The position numbers were made by a program, and so were the translations under genes. Positions 54,087 through 61,531 of a stretch of DNA of 64,000 nucleotides are shown here, piece after piece. Under the pieces are notes generated by a model, which searched no databases, was not told the DNA's origin, and saw nothing but the letters and a program-made list of their open reading frames with translations. Source of the stretch: Planctomycetota bacterium. Its GTDB lineage: Bacteria; Planctomycetota; Phycisphaerae; Phycisphaerales; SM1A02. Numbering within the stretch: position 1 is the stretch's first letter; each line of letters begins with the position of its first letter. Where the stretch lies: assembly GCA_016872835.1 (NCBI GenBank), contig VGYX01000006.1, forward strand, positions 89,940 through 153,939, read 5' to 3'.

Positions 54087-55424
54087 TCAGGCTTTCGCCA
54101 GCCGCCTGAACCCGCTCTCCATCGCCGCCACCAGTGCGTCGATCTCGGTTTCGGTCATCGGCGTCGAGATCATGCCCGTGCAGGTACCGACCATCAGGAA
54201 GCCTTCCGCAAACAGGTGCTCCAGCATGAGCTTGAGGCGCTTGCTCTCTTCGGGCGTGGTGTAGGCCTCGCGGTAGTTCGAGGGCACCTGCGCCTTCATG
54301 TGAACGCGGAACATCGAGCCGCCGCCCGTCACGCTGGCACAGGCACCCGTGCGAGCGATGGCCTCGGTGATGCCGTGGCGCACGCGGTCGCCGAGCGCGT
54401 TGAGTCGCGCCGCGGCCTTCGCATCGAAGTGCTCCATGGCCACGCGCCCCGCAGTCATGGTGACCGGGTTCGCGGAGAAGGTGCCCGACAGCGGGAAGAG
54501 CAGTTTGGGCGCCGCGGGGTTCAGCACTTCCATGAACTGCGCCTTGCCGGCCAGCGCGCCCACCGGGAAGCCGCCACCGATCATCTTGCCCAGCGCCGTC
54601 AGGTCGCCGTGGATGCCGTAGCGCTGCTGCGCGCCGCCCACTTCGGTGCGGAAGGTGATGACCTCGTCCAGCACCAGCAATGCGCCGTTCTTCGCGGTCC
54701 ACTCGCGGATCGCGTTCACGAACGCGGGCGAGGCGGGCTTCAGACCCACGCGGTGCGGCAGCAGGTCCAGCACCACACAGGCGAGGTCGGTCTTGTGCTC
54801 GTTCAGCAGCGCGATCGAGCGATCGATGTCGTCGAAGGGAATGACCACCACCTCTTCCATGGTGGACTGCGGCGCGCCGTGAACCAGCGGCACGCGACTC
54901 GGATGATCCACGCTGCCCCAGTCCTTCGGCGTGGAGCCTTGGCTGGTCTCGACATAGTCGTAGGCGCCGTGATATGCGCCCTCGACCTTGGCGATCTTGG
55001 GTCTGCCGGTGAAGGCGCGCGCGGCCTTGAGCGCCGCCATCACCGCCTCGGTGCCGCTGTTCACGAAGCGGATGCGGTCGAAGCCTTCGCTCCGCGAGCA
55101 CATGTGCTCGGCGTGCAGCACCTCCTGCTCGGTCGCCATCATGAACGCGGTGCCCCGCGACAGCTGCGCCGCCACAGCCTTCGTGACGGGCGGATAGGCG
55201 TGGCCGTGGATGAGTGATGCCACGTTGTTGGCGAAGTCGATCCGTACCGCACCGTCGAGGTCGGTCACGCGGCAGCCTTCGCCGTGCGCAACATAGGGCG
55301 GTACCGCGCTCCAAAGCACGGTGTTGCGGCTCACGCCACCAGGCATCACCTTCTTGGCGCGCTCGAAGAGCTGGGCGCTGCGGCTTGCGGTGGCGTGCGC
55401 GGTGGTGGTGGCATTTGGGCTCAT
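54087..55424 (-). CDS. Class III (HemL-like) PLP aminotransferase, possibly a beta-amino-acid aminotransferase
   Basis: A 445-residue fold-I PLP enzyme close to glutamate-1-semialdehyde aminomutase and beta-amino-acid transaminases: KVMPGGVSRNTVLWS (25-39), FVNSGTEAVMAALKAARAFTGRP (120-142), GAYHGAYDYVE (149-159), LLVLDEVITFRTEVGGAQ (249-266), and LTALGKMIGGGFPVGALAG with the PLP lysine K280. HemL proper is not excluded, but the gene sits last in a CoA-transferase/aminomutase operon, and no heme genes are near. So a beta-amino acid to beta-keto acid role is my inference. It starts 16 bp after the CoA-transferase stop. Confidence 0.85.
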   Translation of the reverse strand: MSPNATTTAHATASRSAQLFERAKKVMPGGVSRNTVLWSAVPPYVAHGEGCRVTDLDGAVRIDFANNVASLIHGHAYPPVTKAVAAQLSRGTAFMMATEQEVLHAEHMCSRSEGFDRIRFVNSGTEAVMAALKAARAFTGRPKIAKVEGAYHGAYDYVETSQGSTPKDWGSVDHPSRVPLVHGAPQSTMEEVVVIPFDDIDRSIALLNEHKTDLACVVLDLLPHRVGLKPASPAFVNAIREWTAKNGALLVLDEVITFRTEVGGAQQRYGIHGDLTALGKMIGGGFPVGALAGKAQFMEVLNPAAPKLLFPLSGTFSANPVTMTAGRVAMEHFDAKAAARLNALGDRVRHGITEAIARTGACASVTGGGSMFRVHMKAQVPSNYREAYTTPEESKRLKLMLEHLFAEGFLMVGTCTGMISTPMTETEIDALVAAMESGFRRLAKA

Positions 55425-55440
55425 ATTGGGCTCCGTTCGC

Positions 55441-56115
55441 TCAGTGCGTGGGGCGCAGGATGGGCGCGCCGGTGCGCTCCTGCGCGAAATCAAAGGTCAC
55501 GCCCGGAGCGAGTTCTACAAGCTGGAAGCCTTTTGGCGTGATGTCGATCACGGCGAGGTCCGAGTATACGCGCGTGACCACGCCACGGCCGGTCAGGGGG
55601 TAGGTGCAGCGCTCGACCAGCTTGGGCGTGCCTTCCTTGGTGACATGCGTGGTCATCACGAAGACCCACTTCACGCCCGCGACCAGATCCATCGCGCCGC
55701 CGACGGCAGGAATCGCGTCATCGGCACCCGTGGACCAGTTTGCCAGGTCGCCATTGGCTGCCACCTGCAGCGCGCCGAGCACGCTGAGATCGAGGTGCCC
55801 GCCGCGGATCATGCCGAAGCTGGTCGCTTGGTCGAAGAACGCCGCCCCCGGCATCATGGTCACGCGGCGCTTGCCGGCGTTGATGAGTTCCGGGTCGCCT
55901 TGGCCCGCCGCGGGAGAGGGCCCCATGCCAAGCAGGCCGTTCTCGGTGTGATAGACCAGCGTGCGTCCCGCGGGCACGAACTTGGCCACCAGCTCGGGAA
56001 TGCCGATACCGAGGTTCACGTACGAACCGTTTGGAATGTCCTGCGCCACGCGCTCGGCGATGCCTTCGCGGGCCCAGCCGACGGGGGCTTCAGTGGTCTT
56101 CGCGGCCACGCTCAT
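55441..56115 (-). CDS. 3-oxoacid CoA-transferase subunit B (PcaJ/ScoB family)
   Basis: Beta subunit of a heterodimeric CoA-transferase. The 224-residue protein has IPNGSYVNLGIGIPELVAKFVP (27-48), the catalytic glutamate in YHTENGLLGMGPSP (E58), and the conserved INAGKRRVTMMPGAAFFD, RGGHLDLSVLGALQV, and DLANWSTGADDAIPAVGGAMDLVAGV. It matches PcaJ in all these blocks. Translational coupling with subunit A is by an ATGA overlap. Donor (succinyl-CoA or acetyl-CoA) and acceptor are unknown. Confidence 0.93.
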   Translation of the reverse strand: MSVAAKTTEAPVGWAREGIAERVAQDIPNGSYVNLGIGIPELVAKFVPAGRTLVYHTENGLLGMGPSPAAGQGDPELINAGKRRVTMMPGAAFFDQATSFGMIRGGHLDLSVLGALQVAANGDLANWSTGADDAIPAVGGAMDLVAGVKWVFVMTTHVTKEGTPKLVERCTYPLTGRGVVTRVYSDLAVIDITPKGFQLVELAPGVTFDFAQERTGAPILRPTH

Positions 56116-56822
56116 GCGTAGCTCGCTCCCGCCTCGTTCAGCGCCGATTCAAGCGCCGGCGAGGGCATATGCACCACGCGGTCCACGAAGATGCCTGGTG
56201 TCACGATGGCCTCGGCGTCAAGCGCACCGGCTTCCACCACCTCGGCGGCCTGCACGATGGTGACTGCCGCAGCCGTGGCCATCATGGGCGCGAAGTTGCG
56301 CGCGGTGCGGTGGAACAGGACGTTGCCGTGCGTGTCGGCGATGCGCCCCTTGATCAGCGTGAAGTCGGCGCGCAGGCCATGCTCGAGCACGTGCTCGCGG
56401 CCGTTGAACACGCGCGTCTCCTTGCCATCGGCCAGTGGCGTGCCCGCGGCGGTGGGGGTGTAGAAGGCCGCGATGCCCGCGCCACCCGCGCGGATACGTT
56501 CGGCGAGCGTGCCTTGCGGCACCAGTTCCAGTTCCACCTTGCCGGCGCGATAGAGATCAGGGAAGACCGTGGAACCCGCTGTCTTCGGGAACGAGCAGAC
56601 CACCTTGCGCACGCGCCCTGCGCGAAGCAGGGCAGCGAGGCCCACCAGACCCGTGCCCGTGTTGTTGCTGATCACGGTGAGGCCCTTCGCGCCCTGATCG
56701 ATCAGGGCATGGATGAGCTCGATCGGGCTTCCGGCCTCGCCGAAGCCACCGATCATCACCGTGGCGCCGTCGCGAACGTCCGCCACGGCCTCGCGCGCGC
56801 TGGCGAAGCGCTTGTCGATCAT
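56112..56822 (-). CDS. 3-oxoacid CoA-transferase subunit A (PcaI/ScoA family)
   Basis: Alpha subunit of the CoA-transferase. The 236-residue protein starts MIDKRFASAREAVADVRDGATVMIGGFGEAG and has the family blocks LTVISNNTGTGLVGLAALL, RVRKVVCSFPKT, ELVPQGTLAERIRAGGAGI, AGTPLADGKETR, and ADFTLIKGRIADTHGNVLFHRTARNFAPMMATAA. Its ATG overlaps the aminomutase stop (ATGA), and its stop overlaps the B start (ATGA). This links it tightly to the radical-SAM enzyme. Confidence 0.93.
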   Translation of the reverse strand: MIDKRFASAREAVADVRDGATVMIGGFGEAGSPIELIHALIDQGAKGLTVISNNTGTGLVGLAALLRAGRVRKVVCSFPKTAGSTVFPDLYRAGKVELELVPQGTLAERIRAGGAGIAAFYTPTAAGTPLADGKETRVFNGREHVLEHGLRADFTLIKGRIADTHGNVLFHRTARNFAPMMATAAAVTIVQAAEVVEAGALDAEAIVTPGIFVDRVVHMPSPALESALNEAGASYA

Positions 56823-58261
56823 CGGCAGGCGGGCACGGGCGTGCCGTGCGTGATGCGGGCCATCTTCACGCGGTGGTAGTCGTACAGGCCGGCCTCGTCG
56901 AAGAGCACGCGATCGGCGTAGCCGTCGAACCACAGCGCGTCGGGATTGCGGCCCACGATGCACACGTGACCCTTGTCAGTGGCGGCACCCGCGCTGCGCA
57001 GGATCTTGAACAGCACCACGCCGTTCTCGCTTCCCTTCAGGCCCGGAATCGGCTGGTTCGTGACGGCGTTCACCTCGGTCTTGCCCTTGTAGTGGGTGAT
57101 CGAGAGGCGCGCGTGGCTCTCGACGCCCGAGAGACCCCTCTGCGACTCGTTCAGGATCTGCCAGGCGCGCTCGATCGGCACGTTGAACGACTTGTACGCC
57201 ACGATGTCGCGGCCGCAGAAGAAGTAGTGGTTCTCGCCGCCGGCGCGCTTGAACTCGCGCTGCAGGATGCGGAGGGCGTCGGGGTCGTCGTTGATGCCCT
57301 TGATGATGGGCGACTGGTTCTCCACGCTGAGCCAGCCGCGGCCCGCAAGGCGACGCATGGCCGCGCCCGTGGTGGGCACCCACTGCAGGAAGCCCTGGCC
57401 GTTGCGCAGGTACTCACCGCCTGCGTCCTTCGCCAGGAACTCGTCGGGGTGCTCGAAGTGCACCACGATGTGCAGGCCCACCTCGGGGTAGGTCTTGTGG
57501 AAGTTGTCGAGCATCGCCACGAACGCCTCGTCGAAGCGCTGCGGATAGAAGGCCATCTCCTTGGTGCCGATGCGGATCGACTCCACGCCAGCCTCGGCCA
57601 GCGCCGCCAGCCACGCCGCGATCTTGGTGTTCTGCAGCACCATCGGGTCACCGCCAGACATCAGGATCTCGCGCAGCTTCTCGCGACCGCACGTGGGATG
57701 ACGGCCGCCGTTGGCCGCGACCTCGGCGTTGAAGCGCTTGATGTAGGGGATGACCTCGGCAATGCTCGCGAGACCCTTCTTCGCCACGGTGCCGTCCTGG
57801 CGCTTCACTTCCTTGCGGGCGATCAGTTCCTCGCGGTAGCAGAAGCGGCAGTGGGCCGAGCACGTGGAGATCACGTACAGCAGGCCCATCTCGTACTTGT
57901 GCAGCATGCCCTCGACGGGGCTGTAGTCCATCTGGAAGCCGGGGTCCTCGCTGCCGGCGAGATCCAGCGTTTCGGCCGGGTCCGCTTTCACCAGACGGCG
58001 CAGTGGGGCGCTCTGCTTGGCAAGATCGAAGTAGTGACGCGTGACCTTCACGGGCATGCGCTTCTCCAGGTCACGCTCGGTGCCCTTGAGCACGCGCAAC
58101 TGCACGAGCTCGTTCGAGGTGTACAGCCCCAGCATGTCCGCCGGCACCTTCTCACTGAAGAAGGGGTCGAGGCCATTGATGATGTCGCGCTCGTGGCGGG
58201 TGTCCTCGACCTTGGCAAGGAAGTCAAGTTCTCGCTGTGTGGGGCTGTAGGTGAAGTCCAT
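56819..58261 (-). CDS. KamA-like radical-SAM amino acid 2,3-aminomutase family protein
   Basis: A 480-residue enzyme of the lysine/glutamate 2,3-aminomutase family, which moves an amino group from C2 to C3 using S-adenosylmethionine, a 4Fe-4S cluster and PLP. The cluster motif is CSAHCRFC (C134, C138, C141), and LMSGGDPMVL (200-209) follows as in KamA. PLP lysine candidates are in YKGKTEV (K392/K394). The two substrate aspartates that fix the lysine amino group in lysine 2,3-aminomutase seem absent: by eye the C-D-L region reads CGRD (349-352) and the V-D-A-P region reads ITHY (388-391). The likely substrate is not lysine. It opens the CoA-transferase operon. Confidence 0.88.
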   Translation of the reverse strand: MDFTYSPTQRELDFLAKVEDTRHERDIINGLDPFFSEKVPADMLGLYTSNELVQLRVLKGTERDLEKRMPVKVTRHYFDLAKQSAPLRRLVKADPAETLDLAGSEDPGFQMDYSPVEGMLHKYEMGLLYVISTCSAHCRFCYREELIARKEVKRQDGTVAKKGLASIAEVIPYIKRFNAEVAANGGRHPTCGREKLREILMSGGDPMVLQNTKIAAWLAALAEAGVESIRIGTKEMAFYPQRFDEAFVAMLDNFHKTYPEVGLHIVVHFEHPDEFLAKDAGGEYLRNGQGFLQWVPTTGAAMRRLAGRGWLSVENQSPIIKGINDDPDALRILQREFKRAGGENHYFFCGRDIVAYKSFNVPIERAWQILNESQRGLSGVESHARLSITHYKGKTEVNAVTNQPIPGLKGSENGVVLFKILRSAGAATDKGHVCIVGRNPDALWFDGYADRVLFDEAGLYDYHRVKMARITHGTPVPACR

Positions 58262-58390
58262 GATGAGATCCTGGTTTGGTGCGCCTGAACTGGCCCGAGG
58301 GTGTGGGACCGCTTCAAAACATACCACCCTGTTGGCGCAAATCGAGCCGAACTTTCGGGTTTCCATCGAGGGGTCCGGAAACGTCCAGTC

Positions 58391-59437
58391 TCAGCCCTTC
58401 AGGCTGGCCATGTCGATCACGAAGCGGTACTTCACGTCGCCCTTCATCATGCGGCCCCAGGCCTCGTTGATCTGTTGCATGCGAATGCGCTCGATGTCAC
58501 AGACGATGCCGTGCTGCCCACAGAAGTCGAGCATCCGCTGGGTCTCGGCGATGCCACCGATGAGCGAGCCGGTCAGGTTGCGGCGTGGCATGAACAGGCT
58601 GAACGAGCTCACTTGCTGGGGCGTGGGCGGCGCGCCCACCAGCACCATCGTGGCGTCGAGCTTCAGGAGCGCGAGATAGGGGTCGAGGGCGTGCGGTGCC
58701 GAGACCGTGTCCACGATCAGGTCCAGGCTCAGGGCACGCTTCGCCATCGCCAATGAGTCGGTCGAAAGCACGACTTCATGGGCACCGAGGCGCGTTGCTT
58801 CCGCAGCCTTGCCGGGCGAGGTGGTGAACACGACCGTGTGCGCGCCGAGCGCGCGGGAGAACTTGACGCCCATGTGACCAAGGCCACCAAGGCCGACGAT
58901 GCCGACGCGCTTGCCCGGGCCGGCGCCGTGGCGCTTCAGCGGGCTGAAGGTGGTGATGCCCGCGCACAGCAGGGGCGCCGCCGCCGCCGGATCAAGGTTC
59001 GTCGGCACGCGAAGCGTGAAGGCCTCATCGCACACGACGCGCTCGGAGTAGCCACCGTAGGTCATGCCACCGAGATGCTTGTCCGGCGCGTTGTAGGTGA
59101 AGGTGGCGCCGCTGGTGCAGAACTGCTCGGTGCCGCCCTTTCAGTTGGCGCAGGTGCGGCAGCTGTCCACCATACAGCCAACAGCCGCCAGATCGCCCGC
59201 CTCGAAGCGGGTGACGTTCGCACCAACGCGCGTGACGCGCCCCAGGATCTCGTGCCCCGGTACCACCGGGTACACGGCGCCACCCCATTCATTGCGCGCC
59301 ATGTGCACGTCGCTGTGGCAGACGCCACAGAACAGGATCTCGATCTCGACGTCGGTCGGCAGCGGATCCCTGCGCTGGATCGTGGCAGCGGCGAGCGGGC
59401 TGGTGGCGGACTGCGCGGCGAAGGCCGTGGTGGTCAT
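58391..59437 (-). pseudogene. Zinc-dependent alcohol dehydrogenase (CAD/YahK type), in-frame TGA at codon 99
   Basis: A 348-codon reading frame of the medium-chain dehydrogenase family. N-terminal zinc ligands are in [11 protein letters not shown] (C37/C40-H41 region) and GHEI (62-65). The structural zinc loop reads [10 protein letters not shown] then TGA then KGGTEQFC; the family has a cysteine at that place (CxxCxxC...C), so one TGC-to-TGA change removed it. Downstream, GIVGLGGLGHMGVKFSRALGAH is the NADP-binding motif, and the frame continues intact to 58391. It is either a fresh pseudogene, a sequence error, or a recoded position. No selenocysteine hairpin was recognised. Confidence 0.8.
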
Positions 59438-59493
59438 GCGTGGAAGAATAGGAATGCGGCTGGAACTGATTTGCGCTAGACTCGACGGTCCTA

Positions 59494-59569
<76 letters not shown>

Positions 59570-59584
59570 TCCGTCTGGAAACTG

Positions 59585-59613
59585 AAAGACCCCGGCGTTG
59601 CCGGGGTCTTTCG
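59585..59613 (+). terminator. Intrinsic terminator of tRNA-Pro
   Basis: An 11-bp perfect stem (AAAGACCCCGG / CCGGGGTCTTT) with a 5-nt loop, then CGTTTCC. It ends the tRNA-Pro transcript, 17 bp past the gene. Confidence 0.85.
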
Positions 59614-59783
59614 TTTCCGCACTTCGTCGGGGGGCCTCGCGTGGCCTTCGGCCCCGCGAGCGTGCGGCGACGCTTCGCGCCGCCGCACCCAGGATTCATG
59701 ACGCGCTTCGCGCGCGTGCAAATCCGATCTTGCGTATCAGCAGGCCGCGCTGCTTCGCATCGCGGCAAGGCATGTGGATCAGG
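59614..59783. other. Spacer between tRNA-Pro and the glycosyltransferase cluster
   Basis: About 170 bp with no coding frame I trust. Small GC-rich inverted repeats (such as CTTCGCGCGC-like runs) occur, but nothing resembles a gene, attachment site or known RNA. Confidence 0.4.
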
Positions 59784-61529
59784 TCAGATTTGCTCAGCGC
59801 ACCACTGTTTCCAGCAGTCGCGGATGGCGGCGTGGAAGCGTGCGGCGTAGGCGGGGGCGTCGCAGAGCGGCGAGGCGTGAAGCTCATCGCGCAGGTTCGC
59901 GCGCAGCGTGGACAGGCGTGCGCGGTCCTGCGCGAGCGTGGATGCCAGTTGCACGAAGGCTTCGGCGTCCTTGGCCACGAGTTCGGCGTGCCCCGCCGCA
60001 TGCAGCAGGCTGGCCGAGACGCGGGCCGCGTGGCGATCGCCCAGCATCGCGACCACCGGCACCCCCATCCAGAGCGCCTCGCAGGTGGTGGTGGTGCCGT
60101 TGTAGGGGGTGGTGTCCAGGGCCACATGCACGCGCCCATAGAGCTGCAGGTGCTCCTGACGCGTCTTGGAATAGGCCACCAGCTCCAGCCGCGAGGCTTC
60201 GATGCCCGCTTCCACGAATCGCTTCTCGATACGCGCTCGTCCCGCGGCGTCACTGAGGGTCTGGCTCTTGAGCAGCAGTCGGGATCCCGGCACGGCCTTG
60301 AGCACGCGCGCCCAGAGTTCGATGCTGGCGGGTCCGATCTTGGCGGCGTTGTTGAAGCTGCCGAAGGTGATGGGGGCGTCTTCGGCGGGCATGGCCGGCT
60401 CGGGTGCCTCCTTCGGCGGGCTGTAGCAGAGGAAGCAGGGATCGAGCCGCAGGAGGCGCTCGGTGCAGAGGTGCTCGGATCCCGGCGGATCGGTGATCGA
60501 ATCGACCACGCGCCAGTCGACCGCGGGCACGCCCGTGGTGTTGGGGTAGCCGATCGCGCTGATGATCACGGGGGCGGGCTTCTCGACCAGCGAAAGGAGT
60601 TTTGGTTCGCCGGCGTGTCCGCTGAGCTCGATCAGCACGTCGATGTCGCGTGTGCGGATCCGTGATTCCAGCGCATCGGGCGCGAGCGCGCCACAGTCAT
60701 GCCAGCCGGTGAGACGTTCGCGCAGCCTCTTGGTGGTCGCGTCATGCTGACTGAGGCCGGCCGTCGAGAACGCCTCGAATTCGACTGAATCGGGGGCATG
60801 CGCGAGCACCGGCTCAAGAAAGAAGGTGACGGAGTGGTCGCGTAGATCGCCCGAGAGCAGTCCGATCCGGATCTTTCGATCGGGTTCCGCGGGTGTACGG
60901 ACGCTCCGCATCGTCGCAGTGGTGCGGCGCCCGTACTCGCGGTGCGCCTCGGTGATCGCCTCGGACGGCAGCGAGAGATTGTTCATCGCGTACAGCATCA
61001 TGGAGCGCAGCTTGTGCTCGGTCGGCGTCTCGGCGAGGCAGCGCTGCGCGGCATGGACCGCTTCCTCCGATTCACCGGCGCGCAGCAACGCGAAGAGCAG
61101 GTTTCCCGCCGCGGCCGGGATGGTGGGCCCCAGTTCCATCGCGCGTCGGCCGCATTCGATCGCCTTGGCCGTGTCGCCCAATTCCACGTGAACCAGCGGC
61201 AGCATGATGAAGGCCGAGACGCACTCTGGATCCTGGGACAGCATCGTTTCGAACTGTGTCTGGGCTTCCTTCCAGCGTTGCGCGGCGATCAGCGCAAGGC
61301 CGAGCTCGTAGCGACTTTCAAGATCCCGAGGTTCCAGCGCCACGACTCGCTCCAGATGCTGGACGGCCTGCTCGTAGTGCGCCGCACGCTGCAGCAGCAC
61401 ACCGAGCATCCGGCCAGCGGCGAGATCGCGGGGCTTGATCTTGAGGTGCAGACGCACGGCCGCGATGGCGGCATCCACACGGCCACCGGCCAATTCGTGC
61501 GCGATCTTGCGTGTGAGAGCATCCAACAT
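59784..61529 (-). CDS. TPR-SPINDLY-type glycosyltransferase (O-GlcNAc transferase-like, GT41), copy A
   Basis: A 581-residue protein. Residues about 1-190 contain tetratricopeptide repeats (AAHYEQAVQHLERVVALEPRDLESRYELGLALIAAQRWKEAQ and similar). The C-terminal SPINDLY/OGT catalytic domain has RIGLLSGDLRDHSVTFFLEP, DVLIELSGHAG, PVIISAIGYPNTTGVPAVDW, ITFGSFNNAAKIGP, LLLKSQTL, and TPYNGTTTTCEALWMGVPVV. Such enzymes add GlcNAc-type sugars to protein Ser/Thr. The last gene of a minus-strand run, its ATG two bases after the upstream paralogue's stop. It shares a near-identical 0.7 kb stretch with the 63281 gene. Confidence 0.88.
   Translation of the reverse strand: MLDALTRKIAHELAGGRVDAAIAAVRLHLKIKPRDLAAGRMLGVLLQRAAHYEQAVQHLERVVALEPRDLESRYELGLALIAAQRWKEAQTQFETMLSQDPECVSAFIMLPLVHVELGDTAKAIECGRRAMELGPTIPAAAGNLLFALLRAGESEEAVHAAQRCLAETPTEHKLRSMMLYAMNNLSLPSEAITEAHREYGRRTTATMRSVRTPAEPDRKIRIGLLSGDLRDHSVTFFLEPVLAHAPDSVEFEAFSTAGLSQHDATTKRLRERLTGWHDCGALAPDALESRIRTRDIDVLIELSGHAGEPKLLSLVEKPAPVIISAIGYPNTTGVPAVDWRVVDSITDPPGSEHLCTERLLRLDPCFLCYSPPKEAPEPAMPAEDAPITFGSFNNAAKIGPASIELWARVLKAVPGSRLLLKSQTLSDAAGRARIEKRFVEAGIEASRLELVAYSKTRQEHLQLYGRVHVALDTTPYNGTTTTCEALWMGVPVVAMLGDRHAARVSASLLHAAGHAELVAKDAEAFVQLASTLAQDRARLSTLRANLRDELHASPLCDAPAYAARFHAAIRDCWKQWCAEQI
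59798..60500. repeat. Direct repeat, copy 1 (0.7 kb, offset exactly 3500 bp)
   Basis: Each line of 59798-60500 was compared by eye with 63298-64000 at a constant offset of 3500. Three mismatches are seen (59826 G/A, 59838 G/T, 59841 T/G); from 59842 on no difference was found. It encodes the catalytic C-terminal part of a SPINDLY-type enzyme. The second copy is cut by the window end, so the true repeat is longer. Confidence 0.9.
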
Positions 61530-61531
61530 GG

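Noticed and set aside
56819..58261. The aminomutase as an EpmB-type lysine aminomutase for elongation factor P
   Set aside because: It is 480 residues, longer than EpmB, lacks the lysine-binding aspartates and has no efp or epmA neighbour.
59100..59140. A selenocysteine insertion hairpin downstream of the dehydrogenase TGA
   Set aside because: No stem of the expected size and loop was found on the coding strand.
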